Of a stretch of 64,000 bases of DNA, positions 43,427 to 56,548 are shown one piece after another; the first letter of the stretch is position 1, and each line of letters opens with the position of its first letter. The position numbers and the translations under genes are program-made. The DNA is from Zantedeschia hybrid cultivar. Taxonomy: Eukaryota > Streptophyta > Magnoliopsida > Alismatales > Araceae. The stretch is taken from positions 52,757,129 to 52,821,128 of the forward strand of contig JARZZO010000009.1 in the NCBI GenBank assembly GCA_030544215.1. Direction: 5' to 3'. Under the pieces are notes generated by a model that saw nothing but the letters and a program-made list of their open reading frames with translations, did no database searches and was not told where the DNA came from.

Positions 43427-44869
43427 TGGATGTGCTGCAAAGAAGTATGCAATGGCTTGACCTTTGATGGCTTTCTGAGAAACATGTCAAGCTCCATGAG
43501 GAGGACTACCCATTTGCCCAAACGACCTTTCAAGGCTGGTCGATTGAGGATATATTTGAAAGGATCAGCCCTAGAGATGAGCTGGATTTCATGTGATAGC
43601 ATATAGTGCTTGAGTCTTTTAGCTAAAAAGACCAGGGCTAAGCATATCTTTTCGATAGGTGAGTACCGGAGTTCAGCCCCGATCAGCCTTCTGCTTAAGT
43701 AATATAGTGCTTGCTCTTTGCCTTCTTCATTGTCTTGTGCTAGCATTGCCCCCACAGAAGTCTCCTGAGCAGCGATATATAAGATTAATGACTGGCCTTT
43801 GATAGGTGCCCTCAGCACGGGTGGCGATGCAAGGTATTGCTTGATTTTCTCAAGCACATTTTGACATTCATCATCCCATATGAATGGGGCATCTTTCTTC
43901 ATTAATTTAGAGAAGGGTTCACACCGTCCGGCTAGGTTAGATATGAACCTTTGAATGTATGCGAGCCGTCCCTGAAGGGACTGCAGCTCTTTGAGATTCT
44001 TTGGAGGCAGAAGCTCTTGGATAGCTTTGATTTTGGCTGGGTCTATTTCAATGCCCCTATATATGACAATAAAACCCAGAAATTTGCCACTTGAAACCCC
44101 GAAGGCGCACTTCATGGGGTTCATTTTCAAGCTGTATTGCCTCAGCCTTTCAAAATATGGTGCGGGGATCTTGCATATGATCTTCCTTTTTCTTGGTTTT
44201 ATCAACTAGGTCATCAATATAACATTCAACTTGTTGATGTAGGAATTCATCAAATATCTTGGTCATTGCTCTTTGGTATGTTGCACCGGCGTTCTTGAGG
44301 CCGAAGGGCATTCTTTTGTAGTGGAAGATTCCTTTAGGAGTTCTGAAGGCAATATTGATCTTATCCTTGTCAGCCATCCATATTTGATTATATCCTGATG
44401 ATCCATCCATAAAAGACAAAGCTTCATGTCCTGTGGTGGCATCGACCATGATTTCTGTAATAGGCACTGGAAAGTCATCCTTTGGTCATGCCTTGTTTAG
44501 ATCTCTAAAGTCTACACAGATTCTGATCTGTCCATTCTTCTTTTTGACTGGAACAATATTTGCTAGCCATGTTGTATATTGATTTTCTTGTACGAAGCCA
44601 ACATCAATTAACTTGTCGACTTCAGCATTGAGTTTGTTTATCAGCTCCGGCCTCATTCTTCTCAGAGCTTATTTGATTGGCTCGATGGTTGGATCAATGG
44701 CCAGCTCATGTTGAGCTACTTCTGGATCTAACCCAGGCATTTCTTTATAGGACCAGGCAAAACAATCTTGGAATTCCTTCAGAAGCGAAATATATGCTTG
44801 TTGTTGTTCTTGATTGAGCAATGCACTTATATATGTTGGTCTTGGGTCTTCTTCAGAGCCCAAATTGAT
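43390..44869 (-). pseudogene. pol: X2 reverse transcriptase and degenerate first RNase H
   Basis: RT motifs are RICVDFRDLNKA (followed by TGA where X1 has TGC), SFMDGSSGYNQIWMADKDK, KGIFHYKRMPFGLKNAGATYQRA and YIDD (44210-44221), then LQSLQGRLAYIQRFI and the first RNase H with YIAAQETSVGAML lacking the first catalytic Asp. A TAA near 44670 replaces a CAA, and a frameshift lies between 44150 and 44205. The start is joined in frame to the protease ORF across a TAA at 44870-44872. Confidence 0.9.
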
Positions 44870-46558
44870 TTAAAGGAGTTCATCAACCGTGGCTTGTCCT
44901 CCATCTTCAAGTTCTGGAGGTGCTGGCTGGAGCTCCATCAGATCTTCTTCATTTACTTCTTCTTCAATTTTTGCTTTAATTTCGTTGACTTCTTGGTCTA
45001 TTTCATTTGATTGATTTGCTGTGAAAATATTTTGGGTAGGATTTGCCTGTTGATTTTCTATAAGCCGAGTGAGCTCATCTTCCCTTTGACCTGTGTTAAC
45101 ATGAAGTTCATGGGTGATAGGTGGATTTTCTTGTTCTTCTGGTATATTCTGAACCATATTGGAACTTGGGATATCATTTTCCTTGACTTTTGGGACTTGG
45201 ATGTCTTCTTCTTCAAGATGTTTCCAGCATTGACATGCCGGAATAGGAGATTGATCAGCTTCTGGCTGGCTTTCTTGAATAGACTGACCCATGGGCTGCT
45301 CTTCATCATAGTCATCATATATTGCTTGTACAATTTCTGATATTTCTGGCAAAATAGATGTCATATTTACTGAGAATTCAGGAGTTTCGTCTTCCGGCAA
45401 GGTATATCCCAAGCCTGGATGTTGTGTATGTTGCATTAATGCTTTGGACATGTTAGGAGGGTACCATAGCTGTTGGAACCTACTCCATTCTTTTTTTGTT
45501 TGATATAATGAAATTGACTGGGTCTTAACTAATTCCTCAATATGCTTTGTCATGTCTAGGAGACCCATGATGTCAACCCATAATTCTACTTCTATATCGG
45601 AAATATAGCAGTCTTTGTCTTCAGTGGCCGATTGTCCATCAGCTCTATAAAAGACTGTTTCATGTCCATCTTCATGAGGAACCACAAATTTCTTCAAAGG
45701 CTCTACGAGCTGACATTCATACTCTTCCATAGGATGTATTAGTCCGACTGGGACCATGACTTCTATAGAGAGTACATCTTGGTGTTTGGTTGTCTTTGCT
45801 GAAGGACTTTTCAGAACTGTAGCTTCTTTGCCTTCAAGACTGAGAGAGCTAATATCTAGTGGAGGTGGAAACCATTCCTTGCTCCGACTGGTATCAGGCT
45901 TTTCTGTTTCTTCTTTTTCCTCCAGGGGCGGAGATATATAGATATTGGCATCCATAAGATAGCATTCATGAACCTCAAAAGGCTCGAGATCAGCGAAGAC
46001 TCGCTGTATTTGTCCTTCCCAGGGAAATTTGATGCATTGATGCAATGAGGAGGGCACCACAAAATATTGATGTATCCATGGCCGCCCAAGCAAAGCTTTG
46101 TATGTGGTATCAGAATTTATGATATGGAAGAGGACTATGAAGTGAAAGTCACCGACGACCATTTCAAATTCAGCTTCCCCAATTGGTGTTTCTGACTTCT
46201 GGTTGAATCCAGCTATTTTGAAATCTTGCACTCTTCTTAGGTGCATATGAAAATGAAATTTCTGGAAAGTTCTGAGAGGCATGATGCTGACAGCAGAGCC
46301 TTGATCAACCTGAATTCTATTGACATATTGTCCATTTATCTTTCCTCTCATGTAGAGTGGCCTGTTGTGGTCATTTGTAGGCAGCAACATATCATCTTCA
46401 GTGAAGGTGATGGAAGCCATGAATGACTCATAGGGTATTTCTTGAATTTCTGCTGCATGAGCTTCATAAATTTGAGGAGTTTTTAAAGCTGCAATGAGAG
46501 CCTTTCGCAATTCCTCACTGAGTGACAAAACTTCCCACACAGTAAATTTAGATGGCAA
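44870..46558 (-). pseudogene. pol: X2 protease and long protease-RT linker, 562 open codons
   Basis: This is the longest open stretch in the window. It begins in a region MPSKFTVWEVLSLSEEL and includes a retropepsin-like domain at about residues 60-175: MRGKINGQYVNRIQ, VDQGSAVSIMPLRT with the unusual Asp-Gln-Gly triad, and LLGRPWIHQYF. About 350 residues follow that are acidic and Pro/Glu/Gln-rich, with no recognised domain, up to GGQATVDELL. The terminating TAA replaces a GAA in X1, and RT continues in the same frame, so one Gag-Pol frame is implied. Whether the linker has its own role in Tat elements is unknown to me. Confidence 0.85.
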
Positions 46559-48048
46559 CCATTTTAGTAAGTCGATAACTTTCTTTTCTGCTTTTTCATT
46601 ATCATGAACTTCTAGAGAGGCAACCTAAGGGTCTTGTTCTTCAAACGGCTGCTGCTGGACTTGTTTACCTCTCTTTGCAGACTTTTGAACTATCATAAAT
46701 TCATATAAAGAGGGTAACACCCCATTTTCTTGATCAGAATTTTCTGGATACAGCCCGAGCGGAGGCGGGATTTGAACATTTATTTTTGACAAAGGCATGG
46801 ATTCCATTCTTCTGAATTCTGGTTCTGGGACGACATATGGTATTTCTCCCTGCAGTTGGATAATTTTTTGAGTGGTAGCCAATGAGGCTTTCGTCCCCAC
46901 TTTTTGCTAGAGCGGGTGACATGTTGTTCATTTGGAGTTAATGTAGAGCTTTCCATCACTTCCATTTTTGGAGCAAGGAAGATTTCTTCCTCCTCATCAT
47001 CTTTACTTTCATTTATTGTTGAGATTGTGTTGCAAGACATGACAATGCAAATGCCTTCTTGCACTTCTTTCCCATTTTCCTGATTATCATCAGTCTTCGG
47101 CTTTTTGACTTCATGTTCCCAGAATAGGGCTTCTTCATGTATTTGCTTCATTGTCATATTTTGGAGTTTCTCCCATGGGATATAATGCTTCAGTTTTGTT
47201 GGCTTTCTTTGAGGCTGTTCGTATTCATCCAAGCTATCTATTAGCTGTTGCAACTTTGACAGTGGATCTTTACCCTTGGGTAGAATTGGTATTGGTGTTT
47301 CTCTTTTTCTTATTCTGTTGGTAACCCTCCTTACAGTACGAGGATCTACCCATTTCCATATACTGTTTGTTGGAGCAGGGTAACTTGAACTTGATTGGGA
47401 TGTCTCCTGCTGAGGGGAGGACACACATTGTTTTTTGCTTGAATTTACGGCTTTGACTGGCGTAGATAAAGCCATTTTGGACATATCGGATATCATATTA
47501 TCCAAATTTGGGGGAGGGACGGGTTGAACATATGTCGGCCGTCGTAAAATACCTTCGTGAATATATACTTTTGATGATTTTTGCTTGATATGAGATCTTG
47601 GCTTCTTTTTGACTGTTTGCCACTGAGATGCTTGGAGTGGTTGAAGTACCAATTGCTCATAGGTGGCTTGTGTGCTTCTTTCTGCAGTTTCGGAGCTTAA
47701 TGACTGGTAAATAGGAACCATATGATGCACATTTACAGATGCCACATTTGCTTTTGTCCAGGCATGAGGCTGCGGAGGATCGACAAGATGATCTCCCATC
47801 TTCAGGACACCTTTCTGAATTAATTTTTCAACTGCATCTTTGAACACATAGCATTCTTCAATAGGATGTCCCATGATTTGGTGATATGGACAATAATTTG
47901 GATAATTAGATCTTTTGGCATCTTCTGTCCTCTTCGACTGTGGTAACACAATCTGATTGTATTTTCGTGCCCATTCAAATAGAACACGAGTTTTGTCTTT
48001 TGGGAAGTTGTATGGCATGTTCATTCTGTCTCTGAGAGAAGATAATGC
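46559..48048 (-). pseudogene. gag: X2 gag C-terminal zinc knuckle and linker
   Basis: The open stretch 46780-48024 (414 codons) carries the CHHC knuckle NYCPYHQIMGHPIEECYVF near 47860-47910, then a Ser/Gln/Lys-rich linker with TNRIRKRETPIPILPKGKD and an acidic run DDEEEEIFLAP. A frameshift near 46900 and an unaligned frame to 46559 separate it from the protease. The TAA at 48049-48051 separates it from the gag core in the same frame. X1 has the same segment with four stops. Confidence 0.8.
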
Positions 48049-49086
48049 TTAAACTTCTTTCTCTCTATTGTTGCTGGTTTCGACCTGTGTGACTGGACCT
48101 TTCTTTTGTTGCTCCGTAATGAACGTGGATAAATCTACTGTATTTGACTCACGTGGAGGATTTCTTCTATCAAATTTTCCTTTGTTGTTGCTTGGTTCAC
48201 TTCTGGATCGGCTCAGAAAACTTTCAACCTCTGATACCACAGTATTCAATTTGTCAAAAGACTTGATTTCAATGGCTACTAGCCTTTCAAGGACTTCATT
48301 TTTCAAATCGCTTTTGCATATCACCACTGTATCTTCTTGACATGGTGGTCTTTTGCATTTCATGCTAAGATTCCTCCGCCTAACAATGAATTTAGAAGCA
48401 TTTTCATTGTTTTCTTGTTTCACAGTATATAGCTCTGCCAGAGTGATTTCTCTCTCCACCAGATAAAATATGTCTTGAAATTGCTTCTGAAGGTCGGCCC
48501 ACCCTGCAACAGAACCAGGCCGAAGAGAAGAATAACATTCAAAAGCGAGTCCAGTTAATGAAGACCCGAAAAATTTCAGTATATAAGATTCATCGGTGGC
48601 TAGGTCTCCCATTGCACCATTATAATATGCCAAGTGTTCTTTTGGATTTCCTTGGCCATTGAATTTTTCAAACTTAGGCACTTTGGTCATTCCCAGCTTA
48701 AGCCTCTTCATAGCATGATGCACCGGATATGGTACTTTATACACATCATATACCGTGGAGGTACCTTCCACTCTTTCTGCCAGCTTCATATCAATGAGCT
48801 GTTCTAACATTAGCCTTTGAGCTACAGCAGGATCTGCTGGATTTGGGAAGAAATTAACTCCTTGAACTTGGGAGGCTTGAAATGGTAAATTTGAGTTCAA
48901 ATTGTCTTGCAATACTGTTGCAGGAGTAGCTTGACTATTGGATACTTGAATATATGCAGGTGTTTCATTCATAGGCACAGGCCTAGACGACTGCATGGAT
49001 ATATTTAGAAGATTTTGAGACGGAGGAGGCAGAACTGGAGGGTTAACCACCCGAGGATAAGTGGAAGTTGAAGCACCTCCTTATTT
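48049..49086 (-). pseudogene. gag: X2 gag core (retrotransposon gag domain)
   Basis: The gag domain reads FEKFNGQGNPKEHLAYYNGAM, then LAFECYSSLRPGS (Cys where X1 has Trp), LQKQFQDIFYL and VLERLVAIEIKSF. It is preceded by a Pro/Gln/Ser-rich stretch beginning near 49050. A TAA near 49080 (ctccttatttacc in the + strand) interrupts the frame upstream, where X1 has an open frame. Confidence 0.85.
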
Positions 49087-50221
49087 ACCAGCCCAGCCTG
49101 CCCCCTGTATTTGGGCATCTTTTTCTTTCAATTGATTTTTCAACAACTCAATTCTTGCAATAACAACTGAGTTATGCTTGGTTCTGCTTCTTTTTGCTGA
49201 TTGATTTGTTGTGGAAGCTACTGCTCTACTGACGCAGAAAGAGCTTCTCCTGATGCTTCAATGACATTTGCAGATAGCTTTGCTTCCTCATCAATGTTTT
49301 CCAATAGGGTAGGAAAATTTTGGGCAACTAGGGCTGCCGCTTGCATTCTTCGAGTAACTAGACCCGGCCTTGAGGCTAAATCTCTGATTTCTTCTGGCTC
49401 TTCAGGGAGTACCCCATACTTGTTGATAGTATGACATGAATAAATCATCAGGCTTCCTTGGGTGAATTCTGCTGATCTCCTTGCGGAAGGAGGTTTCGGC
49501 TGCAGCGTTTGGAATACATATGTTTTTTAAAGCTTTTTTTACTTTTCATTTTCATATCTTTCTCTTGACTTCTTTCTTTTTGGCAACTCATCATGAGGCA
49601 GCTGCCTTTGAATTGGTTTCCATATTTGCCGCCTTTGTGACTGGAAGATTGGCTTTGATTTTTCTTGTGCATATTGGTCTTCTTGATGTTTGGGCACCCA
49701 TATTTGTTTTGCTGGTGGCTTTTGACAATATTTCGTCCCATAATAATAAGCTGGTTTGGGGTTTCTTTCTTGCTTTTCAGACATCTGAATCTTAGCTTTT
49801 TCTTTTTCTTTTCTTTCATTTTTCATTCTTGCTCTGTCCATGTCTTCAAAGACCTGGAATGAATTTTGAACTGGAATATTTGGAACCAGTCGGTCTTTGG
49901 AAGTATCAACTTTGTTGCGGTCTAGAAAGATCCGCAGGCTCCCAACAAGAATTGATTTTTTGGTCCTGGACCATTGTGCAGAGACTGCCTTTGATTTGAG
50001 CTGGGGATTCTGACCTTTTCAGATATTTCTACGGTATTGTCTTGAAGATGATGCAGCATGACTGTGAATAGTGCAGCAGCTGACTACTTGTGCTTGACCC
50101 CGAGAAAATTCGGAAAACCAATAATGGGAGGGAAGCACCCGAATGCCACAGGTACCGCCAAGTAGCCATAGAGAGCATGGTTCTCGACCACCAGAGGGCC
50201 GAAGAAAACTTTCGATTCCAT
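49087..50221 (-). pseudogene. gag: X2 gag, N-terminal region
   Basis: The probable start is ATG at 50221 (MESKVFFGPLVVENHA). A TGA near 50019 replaces a CGA in X1. The Lys/Glu-rich stretch MKNERKEKEKAKIQMS lies near 49800, and the region MIYSCHTINKYGVLPEEPEE near 49448 matches X1 but in a shifted frame. A short deletion relative to X1 (about 30 bp near 50095) removes the segment read there as VVFMQPEIISDIP. No domain is recognised. Confidence 0.6.
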
Positions 50222-50340
50222 TGAGTCTCCTGTAATACAACAAAGAGATAATCAATAACTTCAAATAATGGGTGTTATCCTTATTCTTCCGACGAGAAGA
50301 TGAAGGGAGGATCAGTCCCACCGGGTGTGCCAAAAGAGAT
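50222..50340 (-). other. Primer-binding region and leader of X2
   Basis: Adjacent to LTR C the minus strand reads atctcttttggcacacccgg and then tgggac, the counterpart of X1 8585-8612. A splice-acceptor-like tract (ttgttgtattacag) ends at 50230, just before the ATG at 50221. The tRNA that pairs is not assigned. Confidence 0.45.
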
Positions 50341-53300
50341 TGTCATACATTTTTTAGGGAAAATGCACTTGATCTTGATTTTCTAATTTAGATTTAGATT
50401 TGTTATTTGTGCGCTTTACCTGACTCAATCAGATGAATGCGTAGTTCTTCGACCCGATCCCGCTACCCATAAATGGAATAGCGTTAATTACATCCTCCTA
50501 AGACGAAAACCCTTGATTAATTATCGGAAGAATAGAATAACACCCTTTAAAATGATATAAGTAAGATATACAAGATTGCATTCGAAAAATGAATGAATTT
50601 CAGTTTTTATTTGAGAAGAAAACTCATTTTTTAGTTTAGAGTTGAGTCTGCGCAAGACTTGATTTATTGATTTTTATTGATGGATGATGATGAGAGACAT
50701 TTTTTAGTATTTTTGGATTGATTTATGTGGATGCATTGAAGATTTGTTGAATTTTGTATGTTTGGAAGTGAACATGAAGTTGAATCTGCGCAAGGATGCG
50801 CAAACTCATTTGTTACCAATGCGAATACTTGTATTTATTTTGATTTTTGATTTGTGAGAGGAATGAAGGTCTTTTTATGGCATTTTGATTGAAGTGGATG
50901 ACATTTTTTATCAAAAAAGTCAAATAAACATTTCTTATTGTATTTTTTCAGATTTGAAGTGAAGAGACTTTAGATTTTATTTATGAGGTATGTAAAGGTG
51001 TTTTTTATGTTTGCTTATTTGATTTGAGCGCAAAATGCTTTAGGGATTTATGTTTTTTTATGTTTTGAATTTGTACAGTTTGAAGGGTAAGCAAGATGTG
51101 CAAATTTAATTGAAATGAGATCTCTTTTAGGTATTTTTTATGTTTTGCAAAAAGGCAAAAATGAATTTTATTTGATTTTTGATTTATAAGAAGTATTTTA
51201 TTCCTATATTGGGGTTTTTTATTTAATTTTAAAGGAATTGAGGTTCAAAAAATTGGATTTTACCAATTGCGGGTTGAGTCTGCGCAGGGTAGCGCAGACT
51301 CATTTGTCACAAACCTATTTTTTCAGTTTTTTAGGTAATTTCAAGGAAAAAGTTATCATCTTTTTTTTTGTTTTGATTTGTGGAAAACATAGGGTCTATT
51401 CTTAAGATTTTGTTTTGATTTGAGGGGAATTTAATAGCCAAAATACCAGATTTTAAGAATTTAGGGGTGAGTCTGCGCTATAGGGCGCAGACTCATTGGT
51501 TATCAAAGTGTTTAAGCATTTTTTGTATTTTTTGTATAAGGATTTTTAAGCTTTTATTTAGGTTTTTTACTTACATAAAGTATAAAGTTTTTTATGTAAA
51601 TTTTTGGATTTAATTTGGAGAGAATTTAGGGTCAAAAAGGGCAATTTTGGGATTTCAGGGTTAAGTCTGCGCAGGGTAGTGCAGACTCATTTGTCACCAA
51701 TTTGTTTTGAGTTATTTTTTGCATTTTTTCAAGAACAACTTGGTGTTTTTATTTGATTTCCTGATAGATAAGAATAAACTTGATTTTTAGAGGGTTTTAG
51801 ATCATCTTAAAGTGATCAGGAAGTTGATTTTTTATTTTTTGTGAATTTCTGGGTTGAGTCTGCGCCAGGATGCGCAGACTCAAGTCTGAACTGTAGATTT
51901 TTTGTTTGTGAGTTATTTTATTGGATTTTTGGTGGGATAACTTGATTTTATGTTTTGTTTGGTGATGATTTGCAGATTTGGAGCTACGGGCATGATTTGG
52001 GGGCCAAGAGATGAGGGTTTGGCCTTGGGATTGATGGCAGACTCAAGTTTAAAGAGGATTTTGAGCAAGATTCCTAAAAAAATGGAATCTCCTGAGGTTG
52101 AGGGGAATTCCAAGATTTTCAAAATGTTGGAGAGCTTCAAAGATCAAAGAGTCAAGAAAAATGGGTTTGAGTCTGCGCAAGGGGTGCGCAGACTCAGCTG
52201 AACTTGTGATTTTTGTTTATTTTGAAGGGATTTGGATCTTTTTTGTAAATGGATGTTTATTTAAAATGAAATGGAGTGTTTGATATATGATTGCAAGTTA
52301 TTTGAGTAATTTGATTTATTGTTTAGTTGATTTTTTCATTTGAAATGAGCTTATGAAAGGTGTGCAGACTCAACTTAAGTTTGGAATTTTGTGTTTATTT
52401 AAATAGAAGATGGCTATCTTAAACTTTTTTTTTTTTTAACGAATTAACTTTAATTATTTGAGTTATTTGAACCATAAATCAGGTTATCAGTCCATGCAAG
52501 GCATCTTTGACAGTTTTGAGTTGAGTCTGCGCAAGGGTGCGTAGACTCAAAATAGTGGCGCAGACTCAAGTCTGAAAATTGGTTTTTTGAGTTTCCTGCA
52601 TAGTTCAAGCTGCAATTAAGTCCATCATGGTGTTAGTTTCAACCATTAAAGTTAGAATATGAAATCTAGAGTCGAGAAAAATAGATTGTACCCCATTCCC
52701 CATCAAATTTCTATGGTTATAGGTGCGCAGACTCAAAATCTGAGCATAATTTCAGGTTTTTACCTCTTTCAACCTGAAGTGATTCAAGAATCACCACAAA
52801 TTTGGGGAGGATAACACTAAGAAATCTCAGAAGTTGAGTATGGCTATATAAAGCCTTTTCAAGGAGTAGTTCTTGTGTGGATTTCTTCAAATGACATGAT
52901 TTCTTCATGTTTATCCCATTATTCTTGGGTCACTTTATAAAGTATTGAAAATACTTAATATAATGATTCCAAGTTGAATTTCAACATTTCATTAGGAAAA
53001 CTCAATCAAAGGTTTATGATCTTTATGAGGGATCATGGCATGAAGGGACCCGAAGGACCAATTCCCTTAAAGGGATATGTAATGACTAATGGACTATAGG
53101 GATGGCTGTAAAGGGGGACGTGCTGAGCATCCAACCACTCACCCAAAGGATGCCCTTAATGCCTTCAATATGTAAGAAAACCCCACAAGGGGTAATCCAA
53201 AGCATCTCTACATTTGGGGAGCAAGAAACTCCACCAATTTCCCTAGAGGATCACATGTAGCCATGAACTATGGAGGTGGCTATAAAGGGAGACGTGCCGA

Positions 53301-54525
53301 GCATCCAACCACTCACCCAAAGGGTGCCCTTAATGTCTTTAAAATGAAAGGGTCATCCACAGGGAATCACCCATTCCATTTCTACATTTGGGGAGCAAGG
53401 AACTCCACCAACTCATTGGGACTTCAGGACATATCATCTAAATGAACCTATAGACATAGGAACATAAGAATGATGTTTTTTTGTGTGAGGGCCTTTGATG
53501 GGTTACCCAACATTGGATTGTTGGCTCCCTTAGATTGGGACATTCTTGAGAAACATCGGAAGAAACTTAAAATCTTAAAACATATGGCAAAATTTCAGTT
53601 TGAAACATTAAGAGCTTAACAACCCAAAGTCCAAGCCATTTAGGACCTTCATTGGGCCTCAAAAGGACAGCCATAAGTCCAAGGAACCTTTGGACAACTT
53701 GGGGGAGGATCAAAAAATCACCTCAAGCCCAAAAACCAAGCTGAAAGAGGCGCAGACTCAAAAAACTGCTACTAGCGCTGAGTCTACGCAGGGAGGCGCA
53801 GACTCATGAACAGTAGCCGCAGACTCAACACTGTAGCACTGCAGACTGCAGACTCAGGCTAAAATCCGGATTTTTGGTGAAAAATAGGTTTAAATATAAC
53901 CCAAATGATGGAAAATAAAGTATAAAAGATATAAGACCTAAAATATTTATTTAAAATATATTTTAGATGCATTTCTTTAGGAAAATATCATGAAAACTTG
54001 AATATGAACATATGAGAAACTTAGGTATACTTTTATATTTTCCATGGATCTCTCCTTCTTGGCTCCATGTTAGTTGGTTTATACTCAAAGAAGCTCATCA
54101 TCAACTAGTGAGGGAACCTCCTTGAGAACCTCTAGGGCCTAAACCCTTAGCCATTAAAGGAAAAAATCCAAACAAAACCCATTCGGTTCCAATATGAAAA
54201 CAGAAACTCAAACTTTAATATATATGAAACTTAAGGGATTTCTCTTGATGTTTGGCCTGGGGGGAACATCATCCATGGAGGGGATGTGCTCCTAAGGGTC
54301 ATGGAAGGCCAAGCCACCTTGAAAAACCCCAAACCCAAAGACAAATAAATGAAAAATCAGTTTTCAAAAAATCTGGACAGTAAAGCACATTTCGGGTCAT
54401 ATCTCCATATTCAGGGGGTTCTAAGGCTTGAGGAGACCATTTATATAAACTAAAAAGGCCCCTCTATCATCCCCACATGAAAAACACATAGCTTATGAAG
54501 GAAAAAATGACATAAAAGCAAGATA

Positions 54526-54530
54526 ACCAG
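54526..54530. repeat. Target-site duplication (left) of the 2018 bp insertion: accag
   Basis: The bases accag at 54526-54530 recur at 56549-56553. Joining the two sides restores the gataaccagcagattcac seen in LTRs A and B in reverse. Confidence 0.93.
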
Positions 54531-56548
54531 TGATCGTTCCAAATTGTGTGTCGTTAACCACTCATAAGAACGTTCAATCTAAATTTATTCGGCTCATTTA
54601 AATTTGATTTTGAAAATTAATAATGGTGAGTCTGAGTCGATCCACAGGGAGTTAAATTTATGAACTTTGAAAACTTTGGATTTTGATTATCTAAAACAAA
54701 TGAGGATTTGAACTGACTAATTAATTACCTAATTAGACAAAAACTTAATTAGCTAAAAATATCCAAGACAAAAAAAATGTTATCTAATTCTGTGAACTAC
54801 TTTCAGAATTTAGACACAACCACATATGGAGAATAAACGACACTTAGCTAACAAGAGCACCGTATTTGCAAATTTAATAAAATATCATTAATTATCTAAA
54901 AACCCGAAATAACTTACAAAATTCTTAGTTGTACTATCTTAATAAATAATTAAATCTAACCAAGCAACTAACTAATAACTAAAAGAAATAAACATGCAGC
55001 AAATAGAGCTCGGAGAAGCTTCTACTGGGATTCGACTCACTGAACCGCGAAGGAGAGGAGGATGGCGCACTAGACCGCAGGTGAGCTTGGGCGGTTGCTG
55101 GCGTGTGGAGGAGCATGCAGGTGCGTGGAAGCACTTGGAGCTGCTGAGAAGAGGAGCTTTGCTGCTGGCAGGTGCTGATGCAACACGTGGATGGCGGCCG
55201 GCTTCAAGCTGGAACTTGCCGGCGCGTGTGGGATGTGCTGCTGGTGCACCGCCGCGTGGAGGAGCTTTGGGTGCAGCTTCAGGTGAAGCATGGAGGCTCA
55301 CAGCCGGTTACGTTGGGATGCAGCGCATGCAAGCTTGCTGGGAAGAAGGCTTGCATGCATGGGGGTCGGCGGTGACTTGCAAGGCCGCTGGGTACTCGCA
55401 TGCACGTGGGCAGCGCGTGCAGGCTGCTGGCTGGTGGATGCCGGCGTGCATGCGCTAGGGCGGTGTCTTGCAGGGCCGCTGGTGCTCAGAGGAGGTGCAT
55501 GGGAGCTGTTGGCCGGGTGGGGGAGAGATCGAGCGAGAGAGAACAGAGGGAGAGAAAGAGAAAAACCGAGAGAAACAGAGAGAGAGAGGGAGTTTACGGG
55601 TAAAGGAGAGAGGTAGAGAAGGAAGAAGGCTGCGGAGGGAGGAAGAGAAGAAGAAGGAGAATCCGAGAGAGAGCAAAGGAGAGAGGTGTGTGGGAGCCGG
55701 CGGCTGGTGGAAGGAGACGGAGAGGAGAGAGAACCGTGAGAGAGAGAGAACCGAGAGAGAGCGAGAGGTTTACGGGAGAGAAGAGAGAGGTTTACGGGAG
55801 AGAAGAGGTTGCTGGGAAACGGCCCAGCTGTGGATTGCAGAAGGAGAAAGAGGGTTGCGGGGAGGAGGAATATAAGAGAGAGGAGAATCCGAGAGAGATG
55901 AGGATCCGGCTGCTGCTGAAAAAAAATTGGAAACTAGAGAGATAGGAAATTGGAGAGGAAGGAGGAAAATAAATAGAGAGGAAGAGAGACGTGGGAAGGA
56001 GGGAGGAAGGTATGCGGAGGGACAGAGAAAAGGAAACAGAGAGATTTTTAATTCGGGAAGGAAACTTTAAAAAAAAAAAAAAAAAAGTGGGGGAAGGAAA
56101 AGTGGTTGGTCTTTCTTGGATTCTTCGGGCAAGAATTCAGGTAATATTAGGACCTCAATGACGTTTTTACCCATGCTTTAATCTTTTGGACAAAATGACG
56201 TCGAATTTATCGAAATTCGAACACTAGACCTCCCCCAAATTTCCGGAAACTCCACCAGCTGCACTGCATCATCGACATGTCATGTTCACATAAAATAAAT
56301 ATAAATTAGCACATTATCATAAAAATATCATTATATTTATTTATTTCGTCTCGGTTTTGTCGAAAAACCGCAAATGCGCTATACTCCATTAATTACATGA
56401 AATGACGATGTTTTTAAGTCAGAATTTGACAAAATTGGTACCGTTGGACTTGGTACGCAATTATCTATCATTTCATGCTATTTTACAGATAAAAACGTAA
56501 GTATGATGCATATGATTGCCCTTAAATGATCAATTTAACACTTTATCA
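54531..56548. mobile_element. Solo-LTR-like insertion (2018 bp) in LTR C
   Basis: It begins TGATCGTTCC and ends ACTTTATCA, giving TGAT...ATCA ends, and is flanked by a 5 bp duplication. The first 150 bp include gagtcgatccacagggag, a phrase I associate with plant LTRs but cannot tie to a lineage. The centre is GC-rich (54990-55500), then strongly purine-rich (55510-56080). There is no primer site, gag or pol. It is best read as a solo LTR of another family; its ORFs are compositional. Confidence 0.75.
55510..56090. repeat. GA-rich low-complexity tract in the solo-LTR-like insertion
   Basis: Runs of gagagaga and gaggaaga dominate, ending in an A run at about 56070-56087. On the opposite strand this is a CT-rich tract of the kind found in plant retrotransposon leaders, so the element may be read on the minus strand. 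Orientation is not proven. Confidence 0.7.

Noticed and set aside
54994..55945. ORFs in the 2018 bp insertion
   Set aside because: GC- and GA-rich composition opens frames on both strands; peptides are low-complexity.
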